The notes beneath the pieces were generated by a model that had not been told where the DNA came from, made no database searches, and saw only the letters and a list, made by a program, of their open reading frames with translations. Of a stretch of 64,000 nt of DNA, positions 7,757 to 18,691 are shown one piece after another (the first letter of the stretch is position 1; each line of letters opens with the position of its first letter). Source of the DNA: Alkaliphilus peptidifermentans DSM 18978 (lineage in GTDB: Bacteria; Bacillota; Clostridia; Peptostreptococcales; Natronincolaceae); assembly GCF_900101495.1 (NCBI RefSeq), contig NZ_FMUS01000014.1:1-64000 (forward strand), read 5' to 3'. Both the position numbers and the translations under genes were made by a program.

Positions 7757-8847
7757 TTTGAAAGCTTTAAGTTAACAATTTCAGAGCTTGAAAATAGCCT
7801 CATGGGTGGACCCCATGTTCCAGTCCCTGACGATGTATAGATAAAACTCTTTCTATATTGGTATAAGCCATATGCATAACGGTAAACAATAGGAACAAAA
7901 AAATTCAATGGGGGTATTTGCCCTTTATGGGTATGGCCAGAAAGCTGAAGATCTATACCCTTTTCAACTGCCCTCTTAAAATTGACAGGTTGATGAGACA
8001 ATAAAATATTATATCCATTTAAATCGTAATCTGACAAAATATCTTCAATTTTTACTGGGTTAGTTGTATTTCTACGTCCGTATAGATCATCAACTCCAAT
8101 TAAATTTACTCCATCAAGTATAATACCTTTATTATCTAGTACCTCAATATTTGCTTCTTTACAAAACATGTTGAAATTATCTAAACCTGCATAGATTTCA
8201 TGATTCCCAGAAACAGCATAAACTCCATATTTTGATTTGAGTTCTCTCATTATCGGAATAAATTCTTCTACCCTTTTATATTCATCATCTACCATATCTC
8301 CAGTTATAACAATTATGTCTGCCTCTAAGTTATTTACCTTTTCTACAATTCCCTTTACCCAATTAGTTGATGTCAGCATACCTAGATGAATATCTGAAAG
8401 ATGAATAATTTTTAGTTCACCCACCAGGTTTTTAGAGGCCTTAACTTCTACCTCTTTAATCACAGGTCCCCTAAGTACATTGAGAATAGATAAAGCTACA
8501 AGAATAGGAATGGTAAGCATAGCAGTATTGATAATTAGTTGTGTGTACTTAGGTAATACAAAAGCAAATACATCATTTATAAACAAGACAAACACTGCTA
8601 TTGATAAACAACCCATCCATGCAGCACCTAGATAAGATATCCAAGGTATAAATCTCCCTTTTTTTATTAGCTTTCCTAAAACATAGCTGCTTCCAGCAAA
8701 CCAAAATACCAACTGAAGAAGGAGCCTCACATTCCCCGTAATAGTAAAGTAATTTACTAGATGTAAATATACATAGTAATTCATACCACCATAAATACTT
8801 ATAAAAATTACAAAGAACATAAAAAATAATATTAATTTCTTTAGCAT
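7753..8847 (-). CDS. Membrane metallophosphoesterase, YkuE/YaeI-like
   Basis: A 364-residue protein with four hydrophobic segments in the first 140 residues and a calcineurin-type phosphoesterase domain after about residue 145. Metal motifs in order: HLSDIHLG, VITGDMVDD, VSGNHEIYAG, LLSHQP and LSGHTHKGQ. Relatives act on phosphoesters such as UDP-diacylglucosamine or cell-envelope lipids. The ATG at 8847 follows TTGGAGG; a frame reaching 8883 lacks a ribosome site. It is a single gene. Confidence 0.87.
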   Translation of the reverse strand: MLKKLILFFMFFVIFISIYGGMNYYVYLHLVNYFTITGNVRLLLQLVFWFAGSSYVLGKLIKKGRFIPWISYLGAAWMGCLSIAVFVLFINDVFAFVLPKYTQLIINTAMLTIPILVALSILNVLRGPVIKEVEVKASKNLVGELKIIHLSDIHLGMLTSTNWVKGIVEKVNNLEADIIVITGDMVDDEYKRVEEFIPIMRELKSKYGVYAVSGNHEIYAGLDNFNMFCKEANIEVLDNKGIILDGVNLIGVDDLYGRRNTTNPVKIEDILSDYDLNGYNILLSHQPVNFKRAVEKGIDLQLSGHTHKGQIPPLNFFVPIVYRYAYGLYQYRKSFIYTSSGTGTWGPPMRLFSSSEIVNLKLSN

Positions 8848-8928
8848 AGAAACCTCCAATTTATTAAGTTTATCTAGTAGCATTATATACTAAAATTATT
8901 CCTACTGGAAGATAGCGGAACAAAAGAG

Positions 8929-9005
8929 ATCATACGGGGGACCGCCCCCTTAACAACCCCGTATTTAATAGGAAAGTGCCGGATTTACCGACACTTTTAT
9001 TTTTG
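8929..9005. other. Two adjacent hairpins (one nested and GC-rich)
   Basis: First, ATACGGGG pairs with CCCCGTAT and encloses a second stem GGGGG-accg-CCCCC. Second, AAAGTG-CCGG pairs with CCG-CACTTT at about 8971-8995 and is followed by TATTTTT on the plus strand. The second probably terminates the minus-strand paralog-5 transcript or works in both directions. The GC content is far above that of the surroundings. Confidence 0.5.
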
Positions 9006-9018
9006 ACACTATTTACTC

Positions 9019-9198
9019 TTAGTATGCAAAGAAAGTACGCCCGCCGAAAAGAACTATCAACAGCAAGAAGAAGAATAGTAAACTGTCACCAGAAGCTCTA
9101 AATATACCACAGTTGCAGAATATAATCACCAATAATAGGAAGAAAAATAATAAGCTATTTCCCCCAGTAAAAATGTTTGCAAATAAGCCATCTGCCAT
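9019..9198 (-). CDS. Small hydrophobic repeat protein, paralog 5
   Basis: Fifty-nine residues with head MADGLFANIFTGGN, module SLLFFFLLLVIIFCNC, linker GIFRASGD, module SLLFFFLLLIVLFGG and tail RTFFAY. It is the same family as the four copies at 3.4-4.6 kb, here detached by about 4.4 kb. The ATG at 9198 has GGTGAG upstream; a longer GTG start at 9207 is possible. Function unknown; shared sigma-K-like promoter. Confidence 0.72.
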   Translation of the reverse strand: MADGLFANIFTGGNSLLFFFLLLVIIFCNCGIFRASGDSLLFFFLLLIVLFGGRTFFAY

Positions 9199-9239
9199 CT
9201 TTCTCACCTACCTTTCATATTTATATAAGTGTCCTAATT

Positions 9240-9267
9240 CATGGTATGTAAGCTTCCTATTATAGGT
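9240..9267 (-). promoter_or_regulatory. Sigma-K-like promoter of paralog 5
   Basis: On the minus strand, AC at 9267-9266, 17 bases, then CATACCATG at 9248-9240. Confidence 0.45.
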
Positions 9268-9283
9268 GCATTTCAATTACAAT

Positions 9284-9357
9284 AAAAAAACCTACAGTAA
9301 AGGGTTAGGGAGATTTTGGGAGGTTCTTACCTATTTGCCCTATTTAACTGCAGGTTT
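9284..9357 (-). terminator. Intrinsic terminator of the purine operon
   Basis: A long imperfect stem: AAACCTGCAGTTAAATAGGG pairs with CCCTTTACTGTAGGTTT, followed by TTTTTTT on the minus strand. It lies about 60 bases after purD, the last gene of the operon. Confidence 0.8.
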
Positions 9358-9416
9358 AAAAATATATAAAGTTAGATGAGGTTTAAGAATCGCCTAAAAA
9401 TAATTAGGGAATTTCC

Positions 9417-10670
9417 TTACTTAACAGCAATATCTTTTCTATAGAATTTTCCATTAAACTGAATTTTTTCTACATTCCCATAAGCTTTTTTACGAGCTTC
9501 TTCAATGGATTTACCAGTAGCAGTAATTCCTATTACACGTCCACCATTGGTTACAATGCTATTACTTTTGAGAGCTGTTCCCGCATGGAAAACCATAATG
9601 TCTTTATCTACATTTTCAAAGCCCGATATCTCTAATCCCTTAGGATATTCATTGGGATACCCTTCAGATGCCAAAACTACACAAACAACTGCCTCGTCAG
9701 ACCATTCAACTTTAGTACTACTTAATTGTTTATTAATGATATTTATAAATATATCATATAAATCTGTTTTCAACCTCGGCAGTACCACCTGAGTTTCAGG
9801 ATCACCAAATCTTACGTTATATTCCAGTACCTTTGGTCCGGCATCCGTAATCATTAATCCAACAAATAGTATTCCCCTATAGTCCATTTTCTCCTGTTGT
9901 ATTCCTTTAAGGGTAGGTATTAGTATCCTACTCATAACTTCATTTGCAATATCATCAGTATAAACGTAATTTGGTGAGTAGGTACCCATACCACCTGTAT
10001 TGGGACCCTGGTCTCCATCAAATATTCTTTTATGGTCTTGACTGCTGACCATAGGTACAATGCTTTTTCCATCAACAAAGCATAAAACAGAGGTCTCAAC
10101 ACCCTCTAAAAACTCTTCAATAACAACTTTACTTCCAGCTTCATTAAAGACCTTGTTTATTAAAATATCCTTCAACCCTTTTTCAGCTTCTTCCATACTC
10201 TCGCATATCAAAACTCCCTTACCTGCTGCCAAGCCATCAGCCTTAATAACTACAGGAAAGCTATATAGCTGTAGTGCTTTTAGACCTTCTTCATAGTTGG
10301 TAATTTCATTAAATCTGGCAGAAGGAATATTGTATTTTTCCATGAATTTTTTAGAGTATGATTTACTACCCTCCAGCTGAGCAGCATCCTTAGATGGTCC
10401 AAAAATGTTCAACCCTTCTCTTCTAAAGGTATCTACTATCCCCTCCACCAACGGTCCTTCTGGCCCAACTACTGTTAAATCGACATTTATTTCCCGGGAA
10501 AATTCGACTAGTTTTTGAATGTCAGAATCAGAAATATCTACACATTCAGCAATATCTGCTATGCCAGGATTACCAGGAGCACAATATATTTTCGAGACAA
10601 GGGGGCTTTGGCTAAGCTTCCATACGATAGCATGCTCCCTTCCCCCACCACCTATAACTAGTACCTTCAT
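9417..10670 (-). CDS. purD: Phosphoribosylamine-glycine ligase
   Basis: A 417-residue ATP-grasp enzyme joining glycine to phosphoribosylamine, step 2 of purine synthesis. Family signatures: MKVLVIGGGGREHAI at the start, VGPEGPLVEG, VIKADGLAAGKGV, DHKRIFDGDQGPNTGGMGTY and EYNVRFGDPETQ (ATP/metal site). It is full length. It is the last gene of the pur operon, after a repeat-filled gap of about 200 bases behind purH, and before the operon terminator. Confidence 0.97.
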   Translation of the reverse strand: MKVLVIGGGGREHAIVWKLSQSPLVSKIYCAPGNPGIADIAECVDISDSDIQKLVEFSREINVDLTVVGPEGPLVEGIVDTFRREGLNIFGPSKDAAQLEGSKSYSKKFMEKYNIPSARFNEITNYEEGLKALQLYSFPVVIKADGLAAGKGVLICESMEEAEKGLKDILINKVFNEAGSKVVIEEFLEGVETSVLCFVDGKSIVPMVSSQDHKRIFDGDQGPNTGGMGTYSPNYVYTDDIANEVMSRILIPTLKGIQQEKMDYRGILFVGLMITDAGPKVLEYNVRFGDPETQVVLPRLKTDLYDIFINIINKQLSSTKVEWSDEAVVCVVLASEGYPNEYPKGLEISGFENVDKDIMVFHAGTALKSNSIVTNGGRVIGITATGKSIEEARKKAYGNVEKIQFNGKFYRKDIAVK

Positions 10671-10689
10671 ACCTTCACCACCTTTTTTT

Positions 10690-10862
10690 ATAAGTTAAGA
10701 ATTAATAATTAAGAGTTAAGAGTTTAGAGTTTTGAGTTAAAGTCAAAAGACTGGTCTCATTCACCATTCAACATTTAACATTCAACATTTATTCTTTCTT
10801 TTCCCTTTTCATTCTTCACTCTTCACTCTTCACTCTTCATTCTTCACTCTTCATTCTTCCCT
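10690..10862. repeat. Heptad-repeat intergenic element (purH-purD gap)
   Basis: A left part of AAGAGTT/TAGAGTT units and a right part of CACTCTT/CATTCTT units, each 7 bp, make a long imperfect inverted repeat. It fills the gap inside the pur operon. See the other elements at about 18.38, 34.05, 60.06 and 61.49 kb. Confidence 0.7.
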
Positions 10863-10868
10863 TTATTT

Positions 10869-12398
10869 CTAGTGTTTAAAATGTCGCGTTCCAGTAAAAA
10901 TCATTGATATGTTATTGGCATTACATTCATTTATTGACTCATCATCCTTCATCGAACCTCCAGGCTGGATAATTGAAATTATTCCAGCTCTACTTGCAAC
11001 TTCAACAGTGTCCTTAAAAGGGAAAAAAGCATCAGAGGCTAGAACACTTCCCTTTAAGTCATGCTTAGTATTATTAATGGCATTTTCAAGGGCCCAAACT
11101 CTACTGGTTTGACCTGGCCCTAAGGCAAGGGTTTGACGATTTTTAACAATTGCAATGGCATTTGATTTCATATGCTTTACAACCTTAAAGGCAAAAATCA
11201 AATCCTCCATTTCTTCTGTTGAAGGCTGCTTTTCTGTTACCACATCTAATTTTTCTGTTAAATCTCCATCCTTTTGTTGTAGTAGTATACCTCCATATAC
11301 CTTTTTCTGATCGTTATCCATCCGCTTTGTGCTTTTTATATTTTCCAATTGAATTAATCTGATGTTTTTCTTGCTCTTAAATATTTCAAGAGCTGCTTCT
11401 GTAAAACCAGGTGCAATAATTACTTCTAAGAAAATATCCTTCATAGCCTCTGCAGTTTTAACGTCTATAACATCATTAGCTGCTATAATCCCTCCAAAAA
11501 TAGACACTGGATCAGCCTGATAGGTCTTCTGATAAGCTTCATATATGTTTGTTGCTGATGCAACTCCACAGGGATTTGTATGTTTAACAGCAACAATAGT
11601 GGGTTCATCAAATTCCTTTAGAAGCTCCAACGCACCATTGGCATCATTAATATTATTAAAGGAGAGTTCCTTGCCTTGAAGCTGTTTTCCCTCCACCAAG
11701 CTACCTGTTTGTTTACCAATTTCTCTGTAGAATGCAGCTTTTTGATGAGGATTTTCCCCATACCTTAGGTCCTGTACCTTTTCGTATGTCATAGTTATGG
11801 TTTGAGGATAGTCGGTAGTGTCTTTTCCAAGGTAATCTGCAATCATGGCATCATAATGACTAGTATGTCTAAAAACCTTTAATGCTAAGTTATATCTAGT
11901 ATCTAAAGTTGTATTGCCTGTTACTTCTAGCTCCTTTAAGACTCTTCCATAATCGCTGGGATCAATAATAACTGTTACATCATTATAGTTTTTTGCAGCT
12001 GATCTAAGCATGGTGGGGCCACCGATATCTATATTCTCAATAGCCTCCTCTAGGGCTACTCCTTCCTTTAATATGGTTTCTTTAAAGGGATATAAATTTA
12101 TGATAACCATATCAATAGTAGTAATCCCCAGTTCATTTAAGGTTTGCATATGCTCCTGATTCTCTCTAATTGCTAAAATGCCCCCATGAACAACTGGATG
12201 TAGTGTTTTCACTCTACCATCAAGGCACTCAGGAAATCCTGTTACATCCGAAACATCTATTGCATTAATTCCTGATTCTCTTAAAAGCTTAGCGGTTCCT
12301 CCAGTTGAGATTATTTCCACTCCCATTTTCTGCAGCTGCATAGCGAAATCTACGATTCCGGTTTTATCCGAAACACTTATTAATGCTCTATTAATCAT
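10869..12398 (-). CDS. purH: Bifunctional AICAR transformylase/IMP cyclohydrolase
   Basis: A 509-residue full-length PurH doing the last two steps to IMP. The N-terminal MGS-like cyclohydrolase domain shows [21 protein letters not shown] and [12 protein letters not shown]; the transformylase domain shows [26 protein letters not shown] and [10 protein letters not shown], ending with [12 protein letters not shown]. Its start overlaps the end of purN by 4 bases, so the two are translationally coupled. Confidence 0.97.
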   Translation of the reverse strand: MINRALISVSDKTGIVDFAMQLQKMGVEIISTGGTAKLLRESGINAIDVSDVTGFPECLDGRVKTLHPVVHGGILAIRENQEHMQTLNELGITTIDMVIINLYPFKETILKEGVALEEAIENIDIGGPTMLRSAAKNYNDVTVIIDPSDYGRVLKELEVTGNTTLDTRYNLALKVFRHTSHYDAMIADYLGKDTTDYPQTITMTYEKVQDLRYGENPHQKAAFYREIGKQTGSLVEGKQLQGKELSFNNINDANGALELLKEFDEPTIVAVKHTNPCGVASATNIYEAYQKTYQADPVSIFGGIIAANDVIDVKTAEAMKDIFLEVIIAPGFTEAALEIFKSKKNIRLIQLENIKSTKRMDNDQKKVYGGILLQQKDGDLTEKLDVVTEKQPSTEEMEDLIFAFKVVKHMKSNAIAIVKNRQTLALGPGQTSRVWALENAINNTKHDLKGSVLASDAFFPFKDTVEVASRAGIISIIQPGGSMKDDESINECNANNISMIFTGTRHFKH

Positions 12399-13030
12399 TC
12401 CTCACCCTCCATTATCCTTACACGATTTTTGACAACCTCTATTCTTCCCTCAGAGAATAGCTTTACCGCTTGAGGGAGGATTTTATGTTCAAGCTTCAAC
12501 ACCTTCATTTGAAGAGTCTTTTCATTATCCTCATACTCTACTGATATTGCTTCCTGAATAATTATTGGTCCTCCATCGGTTTCTTCATTAACAAAATGGA
12601 CTGTAGCACCGGAGACCTTCACTCCTCTTGCAATAGCTTCTTGGTGAACCCTTTCTCCATAATAGCCTCTCCCAGAAAAACTAGGTATTAAAGAGGGATG
12701 AATGTTAATAATTCTATTTCTAAAGCCTTCGATCACCTCATTTGAAATAATCTCAAGATAACCAGCTAAAACTACAAGGTCTATTTGATTTTTTTCAAGA
12801 GTATCAAGCACCATTTTTTGTCGCTTGTCTTTATTGCTATAGTTATATCTATCAACAATTATGGTGGGTATGTTATGCTTTTCAGCCCTTATTAAGCCGT
12901 AAGCATTTTTATTACTGGAAATTACTAGCTTAATTTCTGCATTAATGTAGCCCTTTTCTATTTCATCTATTAATGCCTGTAGATTGGTACCTCCACCTGA
13001 AATTAGTACAGCTACTTTTAACCTTGACAT
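12395..13030 (-). CDS. purN: Phosphoribosylglycinamide formyltransferase
   Basis: A 211-residue 10-formyltetrahydrofolate-dependent GART. The catalytic Asn/His/Asp set is visible in [11 protein letters not shown] and in [11 protein letters not shown]; the phosphoribosyl site is [11 protein letters not shown]. It overlaps purM by 13 bases and purH by 4. A formate-dependent PurT is not seen. Confidence 0.96.
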   Translation of the reverse strand: MSRLKVAVLISGGGTNLQALIDEIEKGYINAEIKLVISSNKNAYGLIRAEKHNIPTIIVDRYNYSNKDKRQKMVLDTLEKNQIDLVVLAGYLEIISNEVIEGFRNRIINIHPSLIPSFSGRGYYGERVHQEAIARGVKVSGATVHFVNEETDGGPIIIQEAISVEYEDNEKTLQMKVLKLEHKILPQAVKLFSEGRIEVVKNRVRIMEGEE

Positions 13031-14055
13031 AATACCACCTGTCTTTGCCCTTCAAGGATATTTCCAATTTCATACCCTTTTTCACCTATTTCCGCTAGTG
13101 TTTCCAGTACGTCCTTTGCCTCATTTTTGTCAACCACCAGCATCATGCCAATTCCCATATTAAAGGTTTTGAACATTTCAGAATCATCAATGTTACCCTG
13201 CTGCTGTATGATATTAAATATAGGTGATATTGGCCAGCTTCCAACCTTTATATTGGCCGCTGTGTTTTGAGGTAATATTCTAGGAATATTTTCGAAGAAG
13301 CCTCCACCTGTAATGTGGACAATCCCCTTCACCTTAGATTTTTTTAGAACCTCCAGCACAGGCTTTACATAAATTTTAGTTGGTGTCAGTAGTTCATTCC
13401 CCAACTTCTTTTCTAAACCATCAATTTCGCTATTTATATCATAGCCTTTTATATCAAATAAAAGCTTACGTACTAAAGAAAAACCATTACTATGAATTCC
13501 ACTGGATGGTATTCCTATTACTATATCCCCGGGAATAATACCTTCCCCTGTGATAAGATTTTGTCGGTCGACAATACCTACTGCAAATCCCGCCACATCA
13601 TATTCACCATCCTGATAAAATCCAGGCATTTCTGCTGTTTCACCACCAATTAAAGAACATCCCGATTCTTTACAGCCCATAGCAATACCCTTAACTATTT
13701 CAGCTGCCTTTTCTGCCTGTAATCTTCCTGTAGCAATATAATCTAAAAAGAAAAGAGGCTTTGCTCCTTGGCATAATATATCGTTAACACACATTGCAAC
13801 ACAATCTTGACCTATTGTATCGTGTCGATCTGTCATAAAGGCAATTTTTAATTTAGTCCCTACTCCATCGGTACCAGATACCAAAATCGGCTCCTTCATA
13901 TCCTTTACGTCAAGGGCAAATAAGCCTCCGAATCCACCTATATCTGTTAATACTTGAGGAGTAAATGTACTCTTCACATGCTGCTTCATTAAATCAACTG
14001 CCCTTTGTCCTTCATCTACATCAACACCAGCAGTGCTGTAGGTAAGCTTATCCAT
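13018..14055 (-). CDS. purM: Phosphoribosylformylglycinamidine cyclo-ligase (AIR synthase)
   Basis: A 345-residue enzyme closing the imidazole ring. Motifs: [43 protein letters not shown] and [14 protein letters not shown] place the start at ATG 14055 behind GGGAGGAG, giving [16 protein letters not shown], the usual PurM N-terminus; the open frame runs on to 14160 inside purF. The ATG is one base after the purF stop. Confidence 0.96.
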   Translation of the reverse strand: MDKLTYSTAGVDVDEGQRAVDLMKQHVKSTFTPQVLTDIGGFGGLFALDVKDMKEPILVSGTDGVGTKLKIAFMTDRHDTIGQDCVAMCVNDILCQGAKPLFFLDYIATGRLQAEKAAEIVKGIAMGCKESGCSLIGGETAEMPGFYQDGEYDVAGFAVGIVDRQNLITGEGIIPGDIVIGIPSSGIHSNGFSLVRKLLFDIKGYDINSEIDGLEKKLGNELLTPTKIYVKPVLEVLKKSKVKGIVHITGGGFFENIPRILPQNTAANIKVGSWPISPIFNIIQQQGNIDDSEMFKTFNMGIGMMLVVDKNEAKDVLETLAEIGEKGYEIGNILEGQRQVVLCQG

Positions 14056-14056
14056 G

Positions 14057-15487
14057 TTATTTCTCTCCTCCCAATCTTTTAAAGGTTTTTTTACATGACG
14101 CTTCAGGCACTTCAATTGGATAAGTACCACAGAAGCATGCATGACAGAAGGGATCATCATCTATTCCAACAGAATCCTTCAAGCCCTTAAGACTAATATA
14201 GCCTAAACTGTCTGCTCCAATAATTTCACGTATCTCATCAACAGTTTTTATAGCTCCAATAAGCTGGTTACGATCTGGGGTATCTATACCATAATAGCAG
14301 CTATGGGCCACAGGGGGGGAGCTAATACGAACATGTACTTCTTTAGCACCAGCCCTTTTAAGACTATTTACTATTTGTCCACTGGTGGTTCCCCTAACTA
14401 TGGAGTCATCAATCATAACAATTCGCTTTCCCTCGACAGTTTGTCTCATCGGATTCAGTTTAATTAGTACTGCCATCTCCCTCATGGTTTGATCTGGTTG
14501 TATGAAGGTTCTACCTATATATCTATTTTTTATAAATCCTTCACCAAATGGGATCCCAAGAGTATCAGCATAGCCTATGGCTGCAGGTATTGAAGTATCT
14601 GGTACAGCAATTACCATATCTGCATCTACAGGATGTTCATTTGCAAGAATTATTCCTGCATTTTTTCTTGCTTGATATACACTCACTCCATCGATAACGC
14701 TATCGGGACGAGCAAAATATATATATTCAAAAATACACGAGGATTTTTTTACTTCCTTTTCAATTTGCTTGAAACTCATTCCCTTTTCGTTAATAATAAC
14801 CATTTCTCCAGGCTCAACATCTTTAACAAATTTAGCCCCAATTACATCTAATGCACAGCTTTCTGACGCAATAACATATCCATCATCAAGCTTTCCCACA
14901 CATAGGGGTCTTAAACCATAAGGATCTCTAACACCAATAAGCTCCTTTTCCGTCATAACCACCAGGGCATAGGCACCCTTAATCAAATCCATAGTTCGTT
15001 CGATGGCATAGGCCAATCCTTCATTACTATAGCGGGCAATTAAATTAACTATGACCTCACTATCTATAGTTGTCTGAAATACTACACCGTCATCCTCCAG
15101 CCTTTCACGAAGCAAGGCTGCATTTGTTAAATTACCATTATGGGCTAAGCCTATGCTACCCCTTCTATATTTTACCACCAATGGCTGGGCATTGGCTATA
15201 TAGCTTTCTCCAGTAGTGGAGTATCTAACATGTCCTATGCCAATATGACCCCTCAATTTCTCAAATATTGTGTCATTAAACACCTCAGAAACCAAACCCA
15301 TTCCTTTATGAAAATGGGCAAAGTCGCCATCATTAGTGGCTATACCAGCGCTTTCCTGCCCACGGTGCTGCAGGGCGAACAATCCATAATACACTAATTT
15401 GTCTACCCGTGCATCATGATTGTTACGATATACTCCTACAACACCACATTCTTCCTTCAATTTATCAAAATCTATTCTATCAAGCAT
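14057..15487 (-). CDS. purF: Amidophosphoribosyltransferase
   Basis: A 476-residue first committed enzyme of purine synthesis, moving the glutamine amide to PRPP. A short propeptide precedes the Ntn cysteine (EECGVVGVY, Cys14); the PRPP loop is [18 protein letters not shown]-terminal cysteines (HACFCGTYP and others) fit the oxygen-sensitive 4Fe-4S Bacillus-type enzyme. The start at 15487 follows GGAGAGGGG; it overlaps purL by 16 bases. Confidence 0.96.
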   Translation of the reverse strand: MLDRIDFDKLKEECGVVGVYRNNHDARVDKLVYYGLFALQHRGQESAGIATNDGDFAHFHKGMGLVSEVFNDTIFEKLRGHIGIGHVRYSTTGESYIANAQPLVVKYRRGSIGLAHNGNLTNAALLRERLEDDGVVFQTTIDSEVIVNLIARYSNEGLAYAIERTMDLIKGAYALVVMTEKELIGVRDPYGLRPLCVGKLDDGYVIASESCALDVIGAKFVKDVEPGEMVIINEKGMSFKQIEKEVKKSSCIFEYIYFARPDSVIDGVSVYQARKNAGIILANEHPVDADMVIAVPDTSIPAAIGYADTLGIPFGEGFIKNRYIGRTFIQPDQTMREMAVLIKLNPMRQTVEGKRIVMIDDSIVRGTTSGQIVNSLKRAGAKEVHVRISSPPVAHSCYYGIDTPDRNQLIGAIKTVDEIREIIGADSLGYISLKGLKDSVGIDDDPFCHACFCGTYPIEVPEASCKKTFKRLGGEK

Positions 15488-17670
15488 TTGATTGCCCCTC
15501 TCCATAGCTCCTCAATTTCAGCTACAGGAAGCTCAATAACTGTTTCTTGATTCATTACTATCTGTAGTTTATTACCCATTACCTTCCCAATTGACCTAAA
15601 GGGAACCCTTGACTCCTCTAGTATTCTTGCAACCGCATCAAGGTTTGCAGGCTTTACAGATATTAAAAATCTAGATTGACTTTCGGAAAATAGCTCTAGG
15701 TCTCTTCTTAAATTAGTATTTAATGTAATTTCAGCCCCTAAGCCCTTTTCCATAGAGCACTCAGCTAAGCCTACAGCAATTCCACCCTCACTTAAATCAT
15801 GGGCAGATTCCAATAAACCTCTTTGGATAGCTTCTAAAATAGCCTCTTGAACTCTTTTTTCCATAGCCATGTTAATAAAGGGTATTTCTCCTGTCTCTAA
15901 ATGGTGAATTATAGAAAGGTATTCGCTTCCACCAATTTCTGCTTTAGTTTCCCCAAGCTGCAATATAATGTCTCCTTCAGACTTAAAATACATGGTACAA
16001 GCCTTTTCAACATCATCCAATACTCCCACCATTCCAATAATTGGGGTTGGGTGAATGGCATGGGTATCTGTCTCATTATAAAAGCTAACGTTTCCGCTAA
16101 TAACTGGTGTATCCAATTCTCTACATGCTTCGCTGATACCAAGAATTGATTCCCTAAACTGCCAATATCGGTCAGGCTTTTCTGGATTTCCAAAGTTTAA
16201 GCCGTCTGTTACGGCAAGGGGTTTAGCACCACTACAAACAATGTTTCTAGCGGCTTCAACTACTGCTATTTTACTTCCTTCCCTTGGATCTAGGTAACAA
16301 TATCGACTATTACAGTCGGTTGTTAATGCTATCCCTTTTTTTGTTCCTCTAATCCGTAGTACAGCGGCATCAGACCCTGGCTTAACTACAGTATTAGTTC
16401 TAACCATATGATCATACTGTCTATATATCCATTCCTTACTTGCGATATTAGGTGATTTCAACAGGTTTAACAAGACTTCATTATACCCTGTAGGCTCTTT
16501 TATATCATTATATTTGAATTTCTTAGCTTCTTTATAATACTCAGGAACCTGATAATCGCTATAGTACTTAGGAGCACCTGAAGAATCTAGGCTTTCAGCT
16601 GGTATATCAGCCACCACCTTTTCGCCTTCCTTCACTACAAGCTTATCATTATCAGTAACCTTGCCAATAACAACAGCGTGTAATCCCCATTTTTCTACTA
16701 TTTCTTCAACTTCTCTTTCTCTTCCCTTTTCAACAATCAATAGCATTCTTTCCTGAGATTCAGATATCATCACTTCAACAGGATGCATTCCCTTTTCTCG
16801 GCGAGGAATTTTCAACACATCTATTTCCATACCACCCTCACCCCTTGTGGCGGTTTCACAGCAGGCTGAAGTTAAACCAGCAGCACCTAAATCTTGAATC
16901 CCAACAATAGAGCCCGTATCAAGAAGCTCTAAACAAGCCTCCAGCAGTAGCTTTTCCATGAATGGATCACCTACCTGTACAGCAGAACGTTTTTCTTCAG
17001 ACTCTTCAGTAAGCTCTACTGATGCAAAGCTGGCTCCTCCTATACCGTCTCTTCCCGTGGCTGCACCTACATACATTATTGAATTGCCGACACCCGATGC
17101 ATTTCCCCTATGAATTTTATCATGCTCTATTATACCTACACACATGGCATTTACCAAAGGGTTGCCATTATAGGAGGAATTAAAGTACACCTCTCCTCCA
17201 ACAGTTGGTATTCCTATACAATTACCATAGCCTGCTATTCCTTCTACAACACCTTCTAGAAGATATTTAACTCTATCATATTTTTCAATTTCTCCAAATC
17301 GTAATGAATTTAATAGTGCAATTGGTCTAGCACCCATGGCGAATATATCTCTTATGATTCCACCGACTCCTGTAGCAGCACCTTGGTAAGGTTCTATTGC
17401 TGATGGGTGGTTATGACTTTCTATCTTCATTGCAATTGCAAGATTATCCCCTATATCTACAATTCCTGCATTTTCACCGGGCCCTTGAAGAACCTTTTCT
17501 CCAGAGGTAGGGAAGTGCTTGAATAATGGTCTTGAATGCTTGTAGCTACAGTGTTCTGACCACATAACACCATACATATTAAGCTCCAGCTCATTTGGCT
17601 CTCTGCCTATATAGTCAATAATTCTGTCGTATTCGTCTCTGGTTAATCCTACAGCATCATAGTTATTCAC
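15472..17670 (-). CDS. purL: Phosphoribosylformylglycinamidine synthase subunit PurL
   Basis: A 732-residue small-type PurL, the ATP-binding synthetase subunit that works with PurQ and PurS. Typical blocks: [50 protein letters not shown] and [17 protein letters not shown]. The length is right for the three-subunit bacterial form. It overlaps purQ by 8 bases. Confidence 0.97.
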   Translation of the reverse strand: MNNYDAVGLTRDEYDRIIDYIGREPNELELNMYGVMWSEHCSYKHSRPLFKHFPTSGEKVLQGPGENAGIVDIGDNLAIAMKIESHNHPSAIEPYQGAATGVGGIIRDIFAMGARPIALLNSLRFGEIEKYDRVKYLLEGVVEGIAGYGNCIGIPTVGGEVYFNSSYNGNPLVNAMCVGIIEHDKIHRGNASGVGNSIMYVGAATGRDGIGGASFASVELTEESEEKRSAVQVGDPFMEKLLLEACLELLDTGSIVGIQDLGAAGLTSACCETATRGEGGMEIDVLKIPRREKGMHPVEVMISESQERMLLIVEKGREREVEEIVEKWGLHAVVIGKVTDNDKLVVKEGEKVVADIPAESLDSSGAPKYYSDYQVPEYYKEAKKFKYNDIKEPTGYNEVLLNLLKSPNIASKEWIYRQYDHMVRTNTVVKPGSDAAVLRIRGTKKGIALTTDCNSRYCYLDPREGSKIAVVEAARNIVCSGAKPLAVTDGLNFGNPEKPDRYWQFRESILGISEACRELDTPVISGNVSFYNETDTHAIHPTPIIGMVGVLDDVEKACTMYFKSEGDIILQLGETKAEIGGSEYLSIIHHLETGEIPFINMAMEKRVQEAILEAIQRGLLESAHDLSEGGIAVGLAECSMEKGLGAEITLNTNLRRDLELFSESQSRFLISVKPANLDAVARILEESRVPFRSIGKVMGNKLQIVMNQETVIELPVAEIEELWRGAIKCLIE

Positions 17671-18343
17671 TTTTCCAACCTCCTTCTAAAAAGCTTATTA
17701 TGGACTGGAGTATAAATTTACCGTCATCATTTCCAAGTAAATCCTCACAAGCCCTCTCTGGATGAGGCATCATTCCTAATACATTTTTATTTTCGTTGCA
17801 GATTCCTGCTATATCTAAAACCGAGCCATTGGGGTTTTCTTGATATGTGAAAAGAATTTGTCCATTTTTTTTCATCTTTTCTAGTTCTTCATCATCAACA
17901 ACATAGTTACCTTCACCATGGGCAATGGGAATGTTTATTATTTGTCCATGTGTACATCTATTTGTAAAGGGAGTTTCTTTGTTTTCAACCTTCAATGCAA
18001 CAGTGTCACAAATAAATTTTAAGTTTTTATTCCGAACAAGGGCTCCTGGTAAAAGCCCCATTTCTGTCAGTATTTGAAATCCATTACAAATACCAACCAA
18101 TAGCTTACCCTTATCTGCATGGACCTTAACTGCATCCATCACCCGCGAAAAAGGTGCAACGGCGCCACATCTCAAATAATCTCCATATGAGAATCCGCCG
18201 GGTAAAATAACACAGTCATACTCCTTAACTTCCTCTGTATCATGCCAAATATATTCTACATCTTGTCCTAAAGTATCCTTCAAGGCATGATAGCAATCTA
18301 TATCACAATTTGAGCCAGGAAAAACAACGATTCCAAATTTCAT
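17663..18343 (-). CDS. purQ: Phosphoribosylformylglycinamidine synthase subunit PurQ
   Basis: A 226-residue class I glutamine amidotransferase feeding ammonia to PurL. The nucleophile is in [12 protein letters not shown] and the His/Glu pair in [11 protein letters not shown]. The N-terminus [13 protein letters not shown] is typical. About 95 bases holding a repeat element separate it from purS. Confidence 0.96.
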   Translation of the reverse strand: MKFGIVVFPGSNCDIDCYHALKDTLGQDVEYIWHDTEEVKEYDCVILPGGFSYGDYLRCGAVAPFSRVMDAVKVHADKGKLLVGICNGFQILTEMGLLPGALVRNKNLKFICDTVALKVENKETPFTNRCTHGQIINIPIAHGEGNYVVDDEELEKMKKNGQILFTYQENPNGSVLDIAGICNENKNVLGMMPHPERACEDLLGNDDGKFILQSIISFLEGGWKSE

Positions 18344-18374
18344 GATAAGCCTCCTTATATGATTTAGTAAATAT

Positions 18375-18436
18375 ATGAGAAGAAATTTGTACTAGTAAAT
18401 TTCAACAACAATTCAACATTCATCATTCAACATTTT
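18375..18436. repeat. Heptad-repeat element with GAAATTT core (purS-purQ gap)
   Basis: GAAATTT at 18382-18388 faces AAATTTC at 18397-18403, followed by ATTCAAC/ATTCATC units of 7 bp. Confidence 0.6.
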
Positions 18437-18438
18437 AT

Positions 18439-18678
18439 TTACTCTATTTCAAAACTATACTGTTCAATTACTGTATTTGCCAATAGCTTTTCACACATTT
18501 CCTTCAACTGAACTTCTGCCTCTTCCTTTGTTATCTGCCCCAGTTCTATTTCAATTAGTTTTCCTATACGCACATCCTCTACTTTATCATATCCTATTTT
18601 ATTCAAAGCTCTTCCAATGGCATTCCCCTGTGGATCTGCAATACTCTTCTTAGGTGTTACATAAACCTTTGCCTTCAT
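18439..18678 (-). CDS. purS: Phosphoribosylformylglycinamidine synthase subunit PurS
   Basis: A 79-residue PurS, the small subunit linking PurL and PurQ. Recognised by KAKVYVTPKKSIADPQGNAI, LNKIGYDKVEDVRIGKLIEI and the acidic C-terminus. It is full length. The gap to purC is 13 bases. Confidence 0.95.
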   Translation of the reverse strand: MKAKVYVTPKKSIADPQGNAIGRALNKIGYDKVEDVRIGKLIEIELGQITKEEAEVQLKEMCEKLLANTVIEQYSFEIE

Positions 18679-18691
18679 TATTATATTCCTC

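Noticed and set aside
14057-14160. Extended purM start
   Set aside because: The longer frame lies inside purF; the ATG at 14055 has a strong ribosome site and the usual PurM N-terminus.
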